From Streptomyces lunaelactis (lineage in GTDB: Bacteria; Actinomycetota; Actinomycetes; Streptomycetales; Streptomycetaceae), in NCBI RefSeq assembly GCF_003054555.1, contig NZ_CP026304.1:4960001-5024000 (forward strand): a DNA stretch of 64,000 bases, written 5' to 3'. The notes under the pieces were generated by a model. That model saw only the letters and a list, made by a program, of their open reading frames with translations. It was not told the origin of the DNA and made no database searches. Below are positions 61,498-64,000 of the stretch, one piece after another. How positions within the stretch are numbered: the stretch's first letter is position 1; every line of letters starts with the position of its first letter. A program made the translations under genes and the position numbers.

Positions 61498-62100
61498 ATG
61501 AGCCTTAGCCGTGCCTCCCGCGCTGCCCTGCTGACCGCTGTGGTCGCCGCCGGTGCGCTCACCCTCTCGGCTTGCGGCGGGGGCGGCGGAAAGTCCGGCG
61601 GCGGCGGTGACACCAACTTCGTCACCGACACCGGCGGCATCTCCACCGTCGCGAAGGGCGAGCGCACAGCCCCCGGCAAGCTCGCCGGTGAGACCCTCGC
61701 GGGCACGGCGCTGGACATCGCCGACCTCAAGGGCAAGGTTGTCGTGATGAACGTCTGGGGCTCCTGGTGCCCGCCCTGCCGCGCCGAGGCCCCGCATTTC
61801 GCCAAGGTCGCCAAGGAGTCGAAGGCGAAGGGCGTGGAGTTCGTCGGGATCAATACCCGCGACCCCAACAAGGGCCCCGCGCTCGCCTTCGAGAAGGATT
61901 ACGAGGTCGAGTACCCGAGTCTGTACGACCCGGCGGGCAAGCTGGTCACCCATGGCTTCCCCAAGGGCAGCCTCAATCCGCAGGCCATTCCCTCCACGAT
62001 CGTGCTCGACCGCGAGGGGAAGATCGCGGCCCGCTCACTCAAGGCACTCGGCGAATCGGAACTCCGCAAGATCATCGACCCGTTGATCGCGGAGAAGTGA
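61498..62100 (+). CDS. TlpA/ResA-like thiol-disulfide oxidoreductase, lipoprotein
   Basis: A 200-residue membrane-anchored thioredoxin-fold protein. The lipobox is LSAC and the active site is SWCPPCRAEAPHF (CPPC). The partner segment FPKGSLNPQAIPSTIVLDR has the cis-proline. It reduces apocytochrome c cysteines outside the membrane before haem attachment. It ends three bases before ccdA. Confidence 0.93.
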   Translation: MSLSRASRAALLTAVVAAGALTLSACGGGGGKSGGGGDTNFVTDTGGISTVAKGERTAPGKLAGETLAGTALDIADLKGKVVVMNVWGSWCPPCRAEAPHFAKVAKESKAKGVEFVGINTRDPNKGPALAFEKDYEVEYPSLYDPAGKLVTHGFPKGSLNPQAIPSTIVLDREGKIAARSLKALGESELRKIIDPLIAEK

Positions 62101-62103
62101 CCC

Positions 62104-62868
62104 GTGGAAGTTCTCGCCGCCACGTCCGGCACGTATGACACGGTTTTCGGCGGAGCCCTGATCCTCGCGCTGCCCATTGCCGCACTCGGCGGCCTCGTCT
62201 CCTTCTTCTCGCCCTGCGTGCTGCCCCTCGTCCCCGGCTATCTGTCGTACGTCACCGGGGTCAGCGGCACCGACCTGGCCGAGGCCAAGCGCGGCCGGAT
62301 GGTCGCGGGAGCCTCCCTCTTCGTCCTCGGCTTCACCGCCGTCTTCGTCTCCGGCGGCGCGCTCTTCGGCTACTTCGGCTCGACACTCCAGGGGCAGCAG
62401 GAGGTTCTCTCCAAGATCCTCGGTGTGCTGATGGTCCTGCTGGGCGTGTTCTTCATGGGCCTGATGCCCTGGCTCACCCAGCGTGAATTCCGCATCCACA
62501 AGCGGCCGGTGACCGGGCTGGCCGGCGCGCCGGTGCTCGGCGCGCTCTTCGGTGTCGGCTGGACGCCGTGCATCGGGCCGACGCTCTCGGCCGTCCAGGT
62601 GCTCGCCGCCGAGCAGGCGAGCGCGGGCCGCGGGGCCATACTGACCGTCGCGTACTGCATGGGACTCGGTCTGCCGTTCGTGCTCGCGGCGGTGGCGTTC
62701 CGCAAGGCGCTCGGTGCGTTCGGCTGGGTCAAGCGCCACTACGCCTGGGTGATGCGGATCGGCGGCGTCATGATGATCGCGACCGGTCTGCTGCTGCTGA
62801 CCGGTGTCTGGGACAGCCTCGTGCAGGAGATGCAGGTCTGGTCCAACGGCTTCACGGTGGGGATCTGA
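62104..62868 (+). CDS. ccdA: CcdA-type cytochrome c biogenesis membrane protein
   Basis: A 254-residue membrane protein with six helices that passes electrons from cytoplasmic thioredoxin to the outer TlpA-like protein. The reactive cysteines are in FFSPCVLPLVPGY and GVGWTPCIGPTL, each next to a proline as in the DsbD beta domain. The start is GTG 62104. Confidence 0.95.
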   Translation: MEVLAATSGTYDTVFGGALILALPIAALGGLVSFFSPCVLPLVPGYLSYVTGVSGTDLAEAKRGRMVAGASLFVLGFTAVFVSGGALFGYFGSTLQGQQEVLSKILGVLMVLLGVFFMGLMPWLTQREFRIHKRPVTGLAGAPVLGALFGVGWTPCIGPTLSAVQVLAAEQASAGRGAILTVAYCMGLGLPFVLAAVAFRKALGAFGWVKRHYAWVMRIGGVMMIATGLLLLTGVWDSLVQEMQVWSNGFTVGI

Positions 62869-62873
62869 GTTCC

Positions 62874-64000
62874 ATGAGCAAGACAGACGCAGAGCTGCGG
62901 GCGGAAGAGCGGCGGGAGAGCAAGGACCTCGGCGCGGCCGGGGCTCTGCTGTCGACCGCTCCCCGGGAAGAGCTCATCGCCGGTCCCACCCTCGGAGTCG
63001 TCGGCTGGGCCCGCTGGTTCTGGCGGCAGCTGACCTCGATGCGGGTCGCGCTGATTCTCCTCCTCCTGCTCTCGCTCGGCGCGATCCCCGGCTCGATCAT
63101 TCCGCAGAACAGCGTGGACGAGCTGAAGGTGCAGTCCTTCAAGGAGGCCCACGAGACGGTCTCGCCGGTCTACGAGAAGCTGCAGTTCTTCGACGTCTAC
63201 AGCTCGGTGTGGTTCTCGGCGATCTACATCCTGCTGTTCGTCTCCCTCATCGGCTGCATCGTGCCGCGCACCTGGCAGTTCGTCGGCCAGCTCCGGGGCC
63301 GCCCGCCGGGCGCCCCCGGCCGGCTGACCCGGCTGCCGGCGTACACCACCTGGCGCACCGAGGCCGGGCCCGAGCAGGTGCGCGAGGCCGCCCTCGCGAT
63401 CCTGAAGAAGCGCCGCTTCCGCGCCCACACCGTCGGCGACGCGGTCGCGGCCGAGAAGGGCTATCTGCGCGAGGCCGGCAATCTCCTCTTCCACATCGCG
63501 CTGATCGTGATGCTGGTGGCCTTCGCCGCCGGCCAGCTCCTCAAGTCCGAGGGCGGCAAGCTGATCGTCGAGGGCGACGGCTTCTCCAACACCCTCACCC
63601 AGTACGACGACTTCAAGTCCGGCTCGATGTTCAGCTCGGACGAGCTCGCGCCGTTCAGCTTCACGCTGGACCGGTTCACCGGGACGTACGCGAAGACCGG
63701 CCCGCAGCGCGGCACGCCGCGCACCTACGAGGCCGACGTCACCTACACGCGCGGCGACGGCACCGAGGGCAAGAAGACCATCGAGATCAACAAGCCCCTC
63801 GTGTTCGACGACACCAAGGTCTATCTCAACGGCCACGGGTACGCGCCCGTCGTCACCGTCCGGGACGGCAAGGGCAAGGTTGTCTTCAACGGCGCGGTTC
63901 CGCTGCTGCCCATCGACAACAACGTCACCTCCACCGGCGCGATCAAGGTGATGGACGGCTACCGCGACACATCCGGCAAGAAGGACCAGCTGGGCTTCCA
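62874..64000 (+). CDS. resB: ResB-like cytochrome c biogenesis protein, 3' end outside the window
   Basis: The first 375 codons of a System II cytochrome c maturation protein (ResB/Ccs1). The N-terminal part carries LTSMRVALILLLLLSLGAIPGSIIP in the first helix and VWFSAIYILLFVSLIGCIVPR in the second. A third helix is AGNLLFHIALIVMLVAFAAG, with the histidine expected for haem handling. A large extracytoplasmic domain follows. ATG 62874 begins five bases after ccdA stops. Together with CcsA it attaches haem to cytochrome c. Confidence 0.95.
   Translation, partial: MSKTDAELRAEERRESKDLGAAGALLSTAPREELIAGPTLGVVGWARWFWRQLTSMRVALILLLLLSLGAIPGSIIPQNSVDELKVQSFKEAHETVSPVYEKLQFFDVYSSVWFSAIYILLFVSLIGCIVPRTWQFVGQLRGRPPGAPGRLTRLPAYTTWRTEAGPEQVREAALAILKKRRFRAHTVGDAVAAEKGYLREAGNLLFHIALIVMLVAFAAGQLLKSEGGKLIVEGDGFSNTLTQYDDFKSGSMFSSDELAPFSFTLDRFTGTYAKTGPQRGTPRTYEADVTYTRGDGTEGKKTIEINKPLVFDDTKVYLNGHGYAPVVTVRDGKGKVVFNGAVPLLPIDNNVTSTGAIKVMDGYRDTSGKKDQLGF

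Overview
The window is chromosomal DNA from a high-GC actinomycete, almost certainly a Streptomyces. The evidence is the very high GC in third codon positions, frequent GTG starts, the divergent Xre/DUF397/ATPase cluster, a GH19 chitinase preceded by two DasR-type sites, class I LysRS divergent from ArgS, DUF3558 and DUF4232 lipoproteins, GlxA-type AraC regulators, and a hemL-phosphatase-TlpA-CcdA-ResB row. No tRNA, rRNA, CRISPR array, prophage or intact insertion sequence was found. Both ends cut a gene: an alpha/beta hydrolase on the left and ResB on the right.

Left part (1-20 kb). A secreted hydrolase and a secreted chitinase are followed by the developmental-type XRE/DUF397/anti-sigma-like ATPase cluster and a decayed imine-reductase-like gene. 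Then come a DUF1876 gene, a DUF4232 lipoprotein with a possible 34-residue membrane peptide upstream, and an Xre-type membrane protein. The argS/lysS pair, a DUF2637 membrane protein, two DUF3558 lipoproteins and a lone RtcB RNA ligase come next. Last are a carboxylesterase, an MBL-fold hydrolase with an adjacent C-terminal paralogue remnant, a secreted ScyD-like beta-propeller and an MmyB-like regulator facing an SRPBCC gene.

Metal-acquisition island (21.0-32.1 kb). Two divergent operons are separated by two iron-box-like sites. Leftwards are a Tat-type lipoprotein solute-binding protein, two Opp-type permeases and a fused double ATPase. Rightwards are a VioC-type Fe(II)/2-oxoglutarate hydroxylase, SbnB, a PLP decarboxylase, SbnA and a MATE exporter. 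Together these could make, export and re-import a small amino-acid-derived metallophore, possibly without any NRPS or NIS synthetase.

Middle part (32-51 kb). This is ordinary accessory chromosome: a TOPRIM protein, an MFS pump, an amphi-Trp protein whose RBS lies in an inverted repeat, several AraC/MarR/GlxA regulators each facing a small enzyme gene, and two zones of gene debris (41.27-41.48 and 44.5-45.28 kb).

Putative immunity operon (51.5-56.9 kb). Three overlapping or nearly abutting genes on the minus strand encode an unrecognised 232-residue protein, an effector-associated-domain plus CHAT caspase-like protease, and a 1249-residue Ski2-like helicase. The helicase carries the same type of N-terminal domain as the protease. 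The shared adaptor domain suggests that the helicase and protease associate, and this is the strongest candidate for an undescribed conflict or anti-phage system here.

Right end (57.2-64 kb). A small unknown gene is followed by hemL and the start of the cytochrome c maturation genes (TlpA/ResA-like, CcdA, ResB).
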